64,000 nt of DNA from an uncultured Lachnospiraceae bacterium (GTDB lineage: Bacteria; Bacillota; Clostridia; Lachnospirales; Lachnospiraceae), in the NCBI GenBank assembly GCA_910578605.1, contig CAJTQG010000013.1:8286-72285 (forward strand). The letters run 5' to 3'. Below are positions 54,932 through 63,871 of this stretch, in pieces (positions within the stretch are counted from its first letter, which is position 1; each line of letters opens with the position of its first letter). The translations under genes and the position numbers were made by a program. The notes under the pieces are model-generated. The model was not told the origin of the DNA, made no database searches, and saw only the letters and a list, made by a program, of their open reading frames with translations.

Positions 54932-54947
54932 TGTTATCATGATAACA
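54932..54947. repeat. 16-bp perfect palindrome over a stop codon
   Basis: TGTTATCATGATAACA is its own reverse complement and spans the TGA stop of the exported protein. It could be an operator or a fortuitous match. Confidence 0.5.
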
Positions 54948-55644
54948 AATAAATTCCAAGACTGGCATAATCTCCTTCCTGGACGACCTTCACTGCAACC
55001 CCGCCCTGCTCCCACTGCAGACTTTCCTTCTTATACTCCCAATCTCCTACCTGGTCTAACTGGAGATATTTTACATATTGATACAGCAATTCCTCCTTTG
55101 ACAGAGCGCTACCAAGATATTCCTTCTTTAATTTAATTTTAATAAATTTCTTTGCCTTTGGCTCCCACTCACCGCTGCCGATTGCCATACTAAAATTATC
55201 CTCCGCAAGAAAAATCTTCATATTAGAATAGGAAAACGTTTTTCCAACATAATCCCACTTCCTCACGATAATGGCTTCCTGCTTTGTGAGCCTTCCTAAA
55301 AACTTCTCCCCCACAATTTTTCGTTTTATCAGTTCACATATCTGTATAAAAGGAAATTCCTTTGCCACAAGCTTTCCCTGTTTTTTCTCCCATATATGCT
55401 CATGTCCGTAGCCATCATCCCCGCAGGTTACTTCATATTTTTCTGTCTCATATCGTTTTTGTATACTCTTTACTAGCTCTGGCATTTGTCTTCTTGACTC
55501 CTCCGTCTGAATCCTCTTATAAAAAGGATAGCTTCCCGCCAAGGCCTGTGTATCCTGACGCTTCACAATCAAAAAAGGACTGAGAAGGGATATCATTATA
55601 ACAATGATACATAATATGCCGTTTCTTGTTTCTTTCCTGTTCAT
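54937..55644 (-). CDS. Exported protein of unknown function
   Basis: A 235-residue protein with an N-terminal signal anchor (about 9-28: GILCIIVIMISLLSPFLIV) and an outer region rich in Lys/Glu, with motifs GDDGYGHEHIWEKKQG and GSGEWEPKAKKFIKI. I recognise no family. It is the last gene of the module lipoprotein - ABC ATPase - permease - regulator - kinase, separated from the kinase by 53 bases, so it may be an accessory or a target of that system. Confidence 0.65.
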   Translation of the reverse strand: MNRKETRNGILCIIVIMISLLSPFLIVKRQDTQALAGSYPFYKRIQTEESRRQMPELVKSIQKRYETEKYEVTCGDDGYGHEHIWEKKQGKLVAKEFPFIQICELIKRKIVGEKFLGRLTKQEAIIVRKWDYVGKTFSYSNMKIFLAEDNFSMAIGSGEWEPKAKKFIKIKLKKEYLGSALSKEELLYQYVKYLQLDQVGDWEYKKESLQWEQGGVAVKVVQEGDYASLGIYLLS

Positions 55645-55697
55645 ATATCGCTCCTTGTTTCACAACTGATTGACTCTACATTTAATTACAAAAGCGG

Positions 55698-57116
55698 TTA
55701 ATTTTCCATGTAGATATCTAAAAAAAAGGATACTATTGTTCCCTCACCTAAGGTACTTTCTATTTTCAAACTTGAACCGTGAAGTCTGACAATTTTTTCA
55801 CAGAGGGACAATCCGATTCCACTTCCCCCCTGATTTCTGCTTCGAGCCTTATCTACCATATAGAAGCTTTCCGTCACTTTACAAATCTCCTCCGATGGAA
55901 TTCCACATCCCTTATCTTCCACAGCAATATAATACTTATCTTCTATTCTTTTCCCTATTATAGTAATAATCCCATCCTTTGGCTCTGACTTTTTTGCATT
56001 TTCCACAAGGTTTCCAAGACATTCCTCCAACAAGCACTGATCTCCAAGCACCGTTTCCTCCTGCACATGGCAGACTATTTTCATTTGGCTTTCCTGCCAC
56101 TGCCATCTTGCTTCCATTCTCCTGATAAACTCCATCATCCATTTCTTTATATTCATAGGGATACAAGTAATTTTATTTTCCGACAATCCCATTAAATCCA
56201 TTAGCTGATAAGATAAATTTTCCAGCCGCCTGCCTTCCTGAAAAATATACAATAGGGCCTTTTGCCTCTTATTCTCATCCATCTGTTTTGTTCTCAGCAA
56301 ATCCGCATAGCCAATAATAGAAGTCATAGGAGTTTTAAGCTCATGACTAAAATTCGCTACAAACTCTTCCCTCTGTCTGACCATATCCTCAAGCTCCTCT
56401 ATTTTTCCTTGGACAGTATCTGCCATTTTATTAAAGCTTGCACCAAGCTCACCGATCTCATCTGTCGTTGTAATCCCAACTCTTTGCTCATAGGAGCCCC
56501 CTGCGATCTGTTTGCTCACCTCATTTAATCGGCGTATCGGCGCTGTGAGCAGACAGGCCAGCAATCCCACAGCCACCGCACACACGATCAAAATCATTCC
56601 GTCTATCACATAAAAATCCTCTAGCTGCCTGTCTCTCTCCCAATATACATCACTAATGTCATACACACTAATCCAAGTTAGTCTTTCCCTGTTAATCTCT
56701 AAGGAGGAAGCTGTCAAAATCCAATGCTTCTTTTGTATTTTCTCTACTTGATACCGTATCTGTTCTCCCTTCAACAACTGCCCCAGCAGGGATTGCGGCC
56801 ACTTCTGGCTGCAGTTTGAGTATATCTCCTCCTCTCCCCTGTAAATCAATATCTTTTTGTCATTGGAAAGATAGGATACCATCTGACCGGCATAGCTTTC
56901 CACTTCCTCCCAGGGGATGTTGCCTTCCTTATCCAAAGCTGACATCACATAATTTTCCATGCCATATCTCTCCAACAGATGCTCCTGAGTTTTCTGTGAA
57001 ATGGTTTTCTCCAAAGAATTCTTAAAATTAGCCTGTATCATCCATATACCCGCTGCTGAAAACAGCACACACAAAATCATAGTAACGGATAATATTATTT
57101 TCCTTGTAAATTTCAC
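55698..57116 (-). CDS. Sensor histidine kinase of the envelope module
   Basis: A 472-residue kinase: first helix at about 6-24 (FTRKIILSVTMILCVLFSAAG), extracellular sensor, second helix with a HAMP region (RRLNEVSKQIAGGSYEQRVG), the His box FVANFSHELKTPMTSIIGY, and the ATPase N, G1 and G2 boxes (NLVENAKK, DKGCGIP, GGSGIGLSL). The frame is open to 57227, but GTG at 57116 follows AGAAAGGAAAGTGG and the extra residues are not family-like, so I use it. The regulator gene ends 128 bases upstream. Confidence 0.9.
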   Translation of the reverse strand: MKFTRKIILSVTMILCVLFSAAGIWMIQANFKNSLEKTISQKTQEHLLERYGMENYVMSALDKEGNIPWEEVESYAGQMVSYLSNDKKILIYRGEEEIYSNCSQKWPQSLLGQLLKGEQIRYQVEKIQKKHWILTASSLEINRERLTWISVYDISDVYWERDRQLEDFYVIDGMILIVCAVAVGLLACLLTAPIRRLNEVSKQIAGGSYEQRVGITTTDEIGELGASFNKMADTVQGKIEELEDMVRQREEFVANFSHELKTPMTSIIGYADLLRTKQMDENKRQKALLYIFQEGRRLENLSYQLMDLMGLSENKITCIPMNIKKWMMEFIRRMEARWQWQESQMKIVCHVQEETVLGDQCLLEECLGNLVENAKKSEPKDGIITIIGKRIEDKYYIAVEDKGCGIPSEEICKVTESFYMVDKARSRNQGGSGIGLSLCEKIVRLHGSSLKIESTLGEGTIVSFFLDIYMEN

Positions 57117-57243
57117 ACAAGCCACTTTCCTTTCTGACAAAATAGCCCACAGCAAGGGATAGGTAATCAACAATCTGCAGGAAGCTGAGGGGGCATTAAA
57201 CTTATCCCCGGCACAGGCGCAAGACATTTAAATCAGTATAATG

Positions 57244-57891
57244 TTACATCTCCTCCATGCGATAGCCCACACCGTGAACCGTATGGATTTTTTCCTTTAA
57301 ATCCAATTTTTTGCGAATACGCTGCACATGCAAATCCACTGTTCTGGTATCTGGCTCCCACTCTTTGTCCCACACGCTCTCACAGATTTGCTCTCTTGTT
57401 AAAATCCTTCCTCTATTTTTATACAAATAATAAAATAAATCAAATTCCTTTGGCGTTAACGGAATTTCCTTATTGTCTCTTGTAATTGTCCTGGCCTCCA
57501 TATTCACCGTTAAGTCCCCTATCAGTTCCTCCTTTATTTGCTTGCGGAGGACACAGCGCACTCTGGCAAGCAGTTCCTCCACCTCAAATGGTTTTACAAT
57601 GTAATCCCAAGCCCCCAAATCCAGACCATATATTTTATCCTTAAGCTGGGCCTTGGCGGTCAGAAAAATCACTGGCAGCTTTAATGTCTTAGCGTATTCT
57701 AGCAGCTCATAACCATTGTACTTGGGCAGCATAATATCAAACAGCGCCAAGTCAAAGCTGCCCTCCTCTATTTTTTTCGCCCCCTCCTCCCCGTCAAATG
57801 CCACTTCCACTTGGTATTCCTCCAACTCCAAGCTCATGGTGACTAAATCTGAAATTGCCTTCTCGTCCTCTACTACCAATATTTTATACAT
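57244..57891 (-). CDS. OmpR-family response regulator of the envelope module
   Basis: Receiver domain (VVEDEKAI, phosphoacceptor Asp in ALFDIMLPKYNG, Lys in YIVKPFE) and winged helix ending RTVDLHVQRIRKKLDL...VHGVGYRMEEM. The frame is open to 58017; I start at 57891 because GGAGGAAAGC precedes that ATG and the normal MYKILVVEDE follows. The start overlaps the end of the permease gene by 8 bases. Confidence 0.92.
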   Translation of the reverse strand: MYKILVVEDEKAISDLVTMSLELEEYQVEVAFDGEEGAKKIEEGSFDLALFDIMLPKYNGYELLEYAKTLKLPVIFLTAKAQLKDKIYGLDLGAWDYIVKPFEVEELLARVRCVLRKQIKEELIGDLTVNMEARTITRDNKEIPLTPKEFDLFYYLYKNRGRILTREQICESVWDKEWEPDTRTVDLHVQRIRKKLDLKEKIHTVHGVGYRMEEM

Positions 57892-60400
57892 GCTTTCCTC
57901 CATTTCGAAGCTCCGCAAATTTCTGCCTAAAATATATAGTCTTCCTAGTTTTTGTTCCATGAATGTATATGTGTAAAATCTCCACAAAGCTAAAAATTCC
58001 CAATGCTGCTGCAACAAAACTCTGCCATGCCATGCTTTTATTCCCTATCCCTTGTGTGATGTAAAGTGCCGGCACAACACTGAGCGCCTCAAAGGCCTCC
58101 ACTCTCCACAATAATAATAACATTGGTATCAACAAAATTCCACCGGAAGCTAACATTGTCCACAGATTATTTTTTATTAACAGAGACAAAAGAAGAATAT
58201 ACAGCAAAATGCATAAAGCCACAAGTATGCGCACCAAATTCATGATTACCATATAACCGCCAATACTTATTGATTCCGGCAGCCTTTCAAAATAAGGCAG
58301 GCTGGTGATGGACGCATTCATTCCATCGAATCCATAATCTCTTCCTATTTTTCCCATCTCATAACCAATTATAACACTGCATATTACCACACTGGCAAAC
58401 ATACAGGTCCCTATCTTTCTCACTGCAGTTGCCAACTGACCTTTTGGAGTGGCTCGAATCACCGTAATCATTCCAGTCTGATACTCCATAATAAACAAAG
58501 GTGTACCACATAAAATAAGCATTACCACCAGCAACATGTCACTTTCTAAAAAGCTAAACTTTTGTATCCGAAACATCTTTTTGTACCCACTGTCATACAC
58601 AAACCATGTTCCCGGATGTTCCTTTACATACTCATACCTATCCGCTACTCTTTGAAAAGTCACCTCAAGCTGAAGAATTTCTTCATATGGCTCTTGAAGC
58701 TGAACACCATCCTGCCGCTGTATACTTCCGTTCTCTACCTTTTCTTGAATTTCATCAAGCTTTAACTGAGCCTGCTCATATTTTCTTTGTTCCGCCAAAA
58801 TCCATCTTTCCTTCTCCTCTGTCAATTCCCCCTCCAGAGCCTTCATATAATTTTTGTATACATTTTCCTGGTAAGATATATGTTTGTGAAAATGATTATA
58901 GCTATATCCGCAGAAAAAAATAAGCAATATAACAAACAAATACAAATGCTCCAGTATCCACAGTTTGTAACATTCAAATGGATAGAGACGGTTTGAGTGG
59001 ACTAAATGCCTATTTCCTGTTCCAGCATTGTTTTTTTCCTGAATCCCTTTGAACCATCTCCTTATTCCCCCAATGTTTCCAAGCCATCTTATCCCTCTTA
59101 TAGTCCCCCTTCTATTGGTATCCTTCTTCTTTTCAAATATAATGACCAGAAGCACCGAAAGCAACAGCAATAAAAACAGCCATACGCTTATATTTAGCTT
59201 TTGCAAATCCACAAGCTTTCCTCCCCATTTTATCACTTTGTAGGTTTTCCATATCTCATTCACATTTAACCACCCTACCAAATTTTCATAATGCCAAAGC
59301 TCTAAGACAAAACCTATTTTTATATAATTCCAGGCAATATAGCTTCCTCCTGCCAACACCAATGTTTCTGTAAACACAGCGGCATAGCTTTTCGCAAAAA
59401 TACCCAAGATGAACAGCAGCCATAAAGCTATCAACCACACTAACAGCTTACAGCCCAAAAATAAAATCAAGTATTCCCCTATACTCACAGGCAGCACACT
59501 GTAGAGAAATGGCTTTAGAGACTGCAGGCTTGCCTGCAGATTGCCATAACCCACTCTGCAACCATAGTACAGTAAATTCATCCCATACATCAATATACAC
59601 ATGGTGACAAGAGCAGCAAAGCTTACTGCCATTTTGGCAAACATTGTTTTCGCCCTGCCATTTTTTGTGCTTTTAATCAGGCAATACAAATTTTTCTGCT
59701 TCTCCTCCAACAATACAATGCAGGATAATGACAATACAAATAACAGCATAAATATATCGGTTATATTTAATCTTGTAAAACAGGTGGTTCCTTTTGAAAG
59801 CTGGTAGGAGACAGAAGTATTTTCCATACCTTTGTAAATATGTGCTGTCTGCTCAATGCTCCTTTTAGAAAATTCATCTACACTCTCCCGAAAAATGGAT
59901 ATTTGATTCAAATTATCTGCCTTACTTTGAATTTCCTCCAGCAAAAGGGGATACTGCTCCACCTCCTCCTTCTCCTCCTTGATTTCTTTCCAGATCCTGT
60001 AATTTTGATTCACTTCTCTCTCCTCTGACAGCTTCACCTCCTCTTTGTATTCATCAATATACTTCTCGTATAATTCTCTGTTTTCCTCCAAAATGCTCTC
60101 CCTGTAAAACTGCATCTGAGGATTCCCCCTTAAGCTCTCTGCCAAAGTTATCACATCATAGGCTTCTGCCCGCTCATACTCCCTGTCAATATATTGGGAT
60201 TTCTCTGTGTCTGACATATTTTTCAAAGTCTTATTGACATGTCGATACACTCGAAATGGAATATCCTTGGCAGACTGATACTCTGTATACATTAACGAGG
60301 AAAAATTTAACAAAAGCAATGTCCCAATGACAATCCACATTTTTTTATTGTACAGCAGTTTTCCCAATTCCTGCTTTGTCAACTCCCAAAAGTACCTCAT
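57884..60400 (-). CDS. Large ABC-2-type permease
   Basis: An 838-residue membrane protein with two repeated halves of about six helices each. The N-terminus (MRYFWELTKQELGKLLYNKKMWIVIG) and a second similar start near residue 480 (CYKLWILEHLYLFVILLIFFCG) suggest an internal duplication of an ABC-2 permease. Large extracellular coiled-coil-like segments (about 45-190 and 510-590) follow each first helix. It lies 3 bases after the ATPase gene and should form a transporter with it. Confidence 0.85.
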   Translation of the reverse strand: MRYFWELTKQELGKLLYNKKMWIVIGTLLLLNFSSLMYTEYQSAKDIPFRVYRHVNKTLKNMSDTEKSQYIDREYERAEAYDVITLAESLRGNPQMQFYRESILEENRELYEKYIDEYKEEVKLSEEREVNQNYRIWKEIKEEKEEVEQYPLLLEEIQSKADNLNQISIFRESVDEFSKRSIEQTAHIYKGMENTSVSYQLSKGTTCFTRLNITDIFMLLFVLSLSCIVLLEEKQKNLYCLIKSTKNGRAKTMFAKMAVSFAALVTMCILMYGMNLLYYGCRVGYGNLQASLQSLKPFLYSVLPVSIGEYLILFLGCKLLVWLIALWLLFILGIFAKSYAAVFTETLVLAGGSYIAWNYIKIGFVLELWHYENLVGWLNVNEIWKTYKVIKWGGKLVDLQKLNISVWLFLLLLLSVLLVIIFEKKKDTNRRGTIRGIRWLGNIGGIRRWFKGIQEKNNAGTGNRHLVHSNRLYPFECYKLWILEHLYLFVILLIFFCGYSYNHFHKHISYQENVYKNYMKALEGELTEEKERWILAEQRKYEQAQLKLDEIQEKVENGSIQRQDGVQLQEPYEEILQLEVTFQRVADRYEYVKEHPGTWFVYDSGYKKMFRIQKFSFLESDMLLVVMLILCGTPLFIMEYQTGMITVIRATPKGQLATAVRKIGTCMFASVVICSVIIGYEMGKIGRDYGFDGMNASITSLPYFERLPESISIGGYMVIMNLVRILVALCILLYILLLSLLIKNNLWTMLASGGILLIPMLLLLWRVEAFEALSVVPALYITQGIGNKSMAWQSFVAAALGIFSFVEILHIYIHGTKTRKTIYFRQKFAELRNGGKHV

Positions 60401-60403
60401 ATA

Positions 60404-61126
60404 TTACCTCCCCTCCTGTCCAAAAATATGCATATATACATCCTCCAAACTTCCCTCTTTTGCATATTTTTCAATGAGCACTTCCGGCGCCTGCTTCTCC
60501 ACCACCTGCCCCTCCTTCAATAGAATAATCTCCTTTGCAATATTCTCAATATCCGGAACGATATGAGTGGCAATCACAATAATTTTATTTTGGGCCAGCT
60601 GCTCTAACAATTTTTTAATTCTAACCCTCTCCTTAGGATCAAGCCCCGCTGTAGGCTCATCCAATATTAAAACCTCCGGATTGCCTAGCAGCGCCGAGGC
60701 AAAGAGCAATCTTTGCTTCATTCCCCCAGAATATCCTCCTATTTTTCTGTCAAGCTCCCCCTCCAGATTGACGGACCTTGCCGCCTCCTCCACCTGCTCC
60801 CGCATTTCCTTTTTCGGTACATTTTTCAGGACAGCCAAATAATTTAAAAATCTTCTTCCAGTAAATCCCTGATATAACCCTTGCTGCTGGGGCATATAGC
60901 CAAGCAGCTCCCTATAGCTTTCTCCCATTTTCCTAGCATTCTCCCCATTCCACAGCACTTGCCCTTCATCAGGCAGCAAATTATCTGTGATAATCTGCAT
61001 CAGGGTAGACTTCCCTGCCCCATTCGGCCCTAACAGACCATACAACCCTGATTCCAACGTAAAGGTGACATGGGACAATGCCGCTTTTTTACCATACCTT
61101 TTACTTAAGTTTTCAATCTCCATCAT
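60404..61126 (-). CDS. ABC transporter ATPase of the envelope module
   Basis: A 240-residue ATPase: Walker A GPNGAGKST, signature YSGGMKQRLLFASAL, Walker B VLILDEPTAGLD and the switch His in IATHIVPDIENIA. It resembles the CcmA/NatA group that powers ABC-2 permeases. It starts 4 bases after the lipoprotein gene stop. Confidence 0.93.
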   Translation of the reverse strand: MMEIENLSKRYGKKAALSHVTFTLESGLYGLLGPNGAGKSTLMQIITDNLLPDEGQVLWNGENARKMGESYRELLGYMPQQQGLYQGFTGRRFLNYLAVLKNVPKKEMREQVEEAARSVNLEGELDRKIGGYSGGMKQRLLFASALLGNPEVLILDEPTAGLDPKERVRIKKLLEQLAQNKIIVIATHIVPDIENIAKEIILLKEGQVVEKQAPEVLIEKYAKEGSLEDVYMHIFGQEGR

Positions 61127-61130
61127 ATCC

Positions 61131-62570
61131 CTAAACCCCCTTTATTTCTATATAATCCGCTGTGCTGCTCCAATAATTCTCCTTGGTAATCAACCCATAT
61201 CTGATTTCCTCAATATTTCTTTGCATAGTACCTGCCCACGTTTTATAGTAGTCTGACATTTTATACCCTAAAATCACAAGATAATAGTCATCATTCTGCC
61301 CGATTCGCTCCATACAAATTCGGTTTTCATCAAGCAACGTAAATTCCTTTTCCTCACCTGTACTGACATTCACTATATAGGCGTCCTTCACCAGCGCCTC
61401 GTCACTTTCCTTATCATAATATAAATATAATAATTTTCCTTCCCCGCAATCCCTAAGAGAAGCCCCTTCCCTTTTCAGCTCCTTCACTGTACGAATTTTT
61501 TTCGTCTCTAAATCCAGACAGTCAATGGCACTGCTGTTGTCCCGCAGAAAGTATACAAATTTTCCATCGCAAATTATTTCCTGCATTTTATCGTAACCCA
61601 GCTTTGCTATTTTCTCCTCCCTTTTGCTCTCTAACGAATACAGCGTCAAACTGATGTCTGAGTTTTTAATATTTTCCAACCAGCCGTCATCATCATCTAA
61701 AAATTCATTTGGATCCTTAGGATAAAGGGTTTGTGTTATAATAAAGCTTCCCTTGTACACTCCCACAATATTCTTGTTTTTGCCGTCCATTAGCTTCTCC
61801 CATTTTCCTGTCTTTAAATTAATTACAGAAAGATATTTTTCCTTTTCCACACTTGCATGAGATGTGGGGCCCAATTCTACGGATTCAGACTTGCTGAAAA
61901 ATGCAAATAAATATTCTCCTGAGATAAGCTGTGGTGATATATCCATACCGGCAGGCAATTCAAATATTTTTTCCTTACCTGTTCCGTCCAAGTTCATGCG
62001 GTAAATAACCGGCGCTTCCTTCACGGTATCCATACTAATATTTTCTTGTGCATCTACTGACATAACGGTAGTATCTCCACTGGAGCTGACAAGATAAATA
62101 GAACCTCCATATACATACATTTCCACGCTTATGGAATCTATATATGCACTGCAATCCTCATTGTCATGTTTGCAATTTGGTTTATTGCACAAATATATCT
62201 CCTGTCTTGTCTCATAATCAATATACTTAATTCTTTGATGTTCCCCCTCCTCCAAAAAATAATATCCTGTATTACAATAATTTTCACGATTGCTGTTAAG
62301 CATAATCAAATCATCATAGACCTGACTACCGTTATTATTATCATCCTTCTCCTTATCACTGCTTTCTTTATCAGACCTTTCTGTTCCCACTCCTTTTGAC
62401 TGTCCCGCCTTCACTGACGCTGCCTGCTGTTCACCGTTTTTTAATACATGTTCTCCCTGTTCCCTGGACTTACAGGCTGAAAAGCATAATGCTGTCAAAG
62501 TAATACACAGTATTGCAGCAGCTTTTTTCCCTATTTTTTTACGTTTTGTTTTGTCATATTGTTTTGTCAT
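61131..62570 (-). CDS. Lipoprotein with beta-propeller-like domain
   Basis: The 479 residues begin with a lipoprotein signal (ALCFSAC lipobox), an acidic Asp/Asn-rich linker (about 65-85), and repeated blocks with NREN-YCNTGYYFLEEG, YLCNKPNCKHDNEDC, VYRMNLDGTG and DCLDLETKK, a pattern of six-bladed propeller (DUF5050-like) surface proteins. It has an AAAAAAGGAGGTATGTAGT ribosome site and is the first gene of the module, so it may sense or bind the substrate. Confidence 0.75.
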   Translation of the reverse strand: MTKQYDKTKRKKIGKKAAAILCITLTALCFSACKSREQGEHVLKNGEQQAASVKAGQSKGVGTERSDKESSDKEKDDNNNGSQVYDDLIMLNSNRENYCNTGYYFLEEGEHQRIKYIDYETRQEIYLCNKPNCKHDNEDCSAYIDSISVEMYVYGGSIYLVSSSGDTTVMSVDAQENISMDTVKEAPVIYRMNLDGTGKEKIFELPAGMDISPQLISGEYLFAFFSKSESVELGPTSHASVEKEKYLSVINLKTGKWEKLMDGKNKNIVGVYKGSFIITQTLYPKDPNEFLDDDDGWLENIKNSDISLTLYSLESKREEKIAKLGYDKMQEIICDGKFVYFLRDNSSAIDCLDLETKKIRTVKELKREGASLRDCGEGKLLYLYYDKESDEALVKDAYIVNVSTGEEKEFTLLDENRICMERIGQNDDYYLVILGYKMSDYYKTWAGTMQRNIEEIRYGLITKENYWSSTADYIEIKGV

Positions 62571-62619
62571 ACTACATACCTCCTTTTTTTATCGCTTTTT
62601 GCAATGGGTCAAAAATAAA

Positions 62620-62653
62620 AAACCCACCTTAAGTTAAAACTTAACATGGGTTT
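62620..62653 (-). terminator. Terminator after the aminoglycoside adenylyltransferase gene
   Basis: AAACCCA/TGGGTTT and TTAAGTT/AACTTAA stems (62620-62635 with 62638-62653) with a 2x2 internal mismatch. On the minus strand it is followed by TTTATTTTTGACC. A TGTATCTAA pair 11 bp apart (62653-62661, 62664-62672) lies just beyond. Confidence 0.75.
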
Positions 62654-62794
62654 GTATCTAAAATGTATCTAATTTTTATTGATTATCTAGATGATAACCA
62701 TCTTATATGTCTTTATAAGGGTTAAAAAATGCTTGAAAGTGCCTTAAATCAAAGGGTTTCCATGCAGGAGAGCTGATAGAAAAAGAGTCCGCTG

Positions 62795-63655
62795 TTATCT
62801 ATCCTTTGGTAATTGATGTACATATTCCAAGAAAGCCCTAGCTGCTTTTCCCTCTTTCTCATTATATTCCCATCCTGATTTCTCCCCAACAAACTGTGCT
62901 GTGCTTCTAAATAACTCGCACATATCCAAAACAGATTTCCATGCATTATCAACATTACCATCAAAATAAGTTGCCATAAGCATTTGCCATTCTTCCTCTG
63001 AAAGCCACTTATACAGATATTTTGATGATTTCCCTGTGCTTACTGACCATCCTGTTAAAATGCCAGCCTTCCAATTTAACATAGTAATAAGCTGGGGTCT
63101 TACAACATGATTGGTCATATCCTGCACATAGGGGATCTCCTCCCGCCATAATCCTTTTGCTATATTATTGGTACACCACCAAAACTCATTGCAAACTGCT
63201 AAATATTGTTCTTGTGTTGGCTCTTTGATCCAATACTGACAATCTGTTGCTGCTTCTATTTCGGGTAATATAGATTCTTTATCTAACAAAATTTTGCAAA
63301 GCTTATCATCTTGAATGTGCTGCAGTGCGTAATCAATAGACTGCACTGTCAAGTCAATTCTAGTTCCGTCTGCAAATTGCATCAGCCATCCATACGAGTT
63401 TTTCTTATCACTTGGATAATATGGGTTTTCATCAGGATACTGCATATAAAGAATTTCCCCAAAAAGATTAATCCAGTCTTTGTCTTCTATAAAACTTTTG
63501 GTGTCTTCCACAACATAAACAATATCATAATCTTGAAAAATATCTTTTGGAACTTTTTCGTTTGTTCTTGAACCGTTCATATAAACAGCTTTAATCTTGA
63601 CATCACTTTTTGCAACGCCTAAGATAAGGTCATACATTTCATTTTCTGTTCTCAT
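62795..63655 (-). CDS. aadE: Aminoglycoside 6-adenylyltransferase (ANT(6)-type)
   Basis: ANT(6) enzymes adenylate streptomycin. The 286 residues match the family closely: MRTENEMYDLILGVAKSD, the nucleotidyltransferase loop NGSRTNEKVPKDIFQDYDIVYVV (with GSR and the Asp pair of the active site), DGTRIDLTVQ, and the C-terminal VRPQLITMLNWK. Length is normal. Start has GGAAGTGTAATT upstream. It has its own terminator. No mobile-element genes are visible beside it, but the window ends 345 bases further on. Confidence 0.93.
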   Translation of the reverse strand: MRTENEMYDLILGVAKSDVKIKAVYMNGSRTNEKVPKDIFQDYDIVYVVEDTKSFIEDKDWINLFGEILYMQYPDENPYYPSDKKNSYGWLMQFADGTRIDLTVQSIDYALQHIQDDKLCKILLDKESILPEIEAATDCQYWIKEPTQEQYLAVCNEFWWCTNNIAKGLWREEIPYVQDMTNHVVRPQLITMLNWKAGILTGWSVSTGKSSKYLYKWLSEEEWQMLMATYFDGNVDNAWKSVLDMCELFRSTAQFVGEKSGWEYNEKEGKAARAFLEYVHQLPKDR

Positions 63656-63750
63656 AATTACACTTCCTTTATCCCTTCCATTGCATTTTCATGGCTGCTG
63701 CAAAAAAATCATTTCCCTAATTACTTATATCGTGTACCGCAACATCTGCC

Positions 63751-63781
63751 TTTATTTCTATTTCTTTATTTCTATTTCTTT
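63751..63781. repeat. 14-bp tandem repeat, 2.2 copies
   Basis: TTTATTTCTATTTC at 63751-63764 is perfectly repeated at 63765-63778, with three further bases. It lies in the 216-bp gap between aadE and the partial gene at the window end. Confidence 0.8.
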
Positions 63782-63871
63782 AATTCGTTGTTTCTGAATT
63801 TCACTTGCTGTCTGCCCCATATTCTGCTCTTTTTGTTATCCAATAGTCTTTGGTTATCTATTTTTTATATC

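Noticed and set aside
62653..62672. TGTATCTAA pair as an attachment site core of a mobile element
   Set aside because: No integrase or second boundary copy is visible, so it is only noted as a short repeat.
63751..63781. CRISPR-like repeat
   Set aside because: The unit is 14 bp, immediately tandem, with no spacers and no cas genes in the window.
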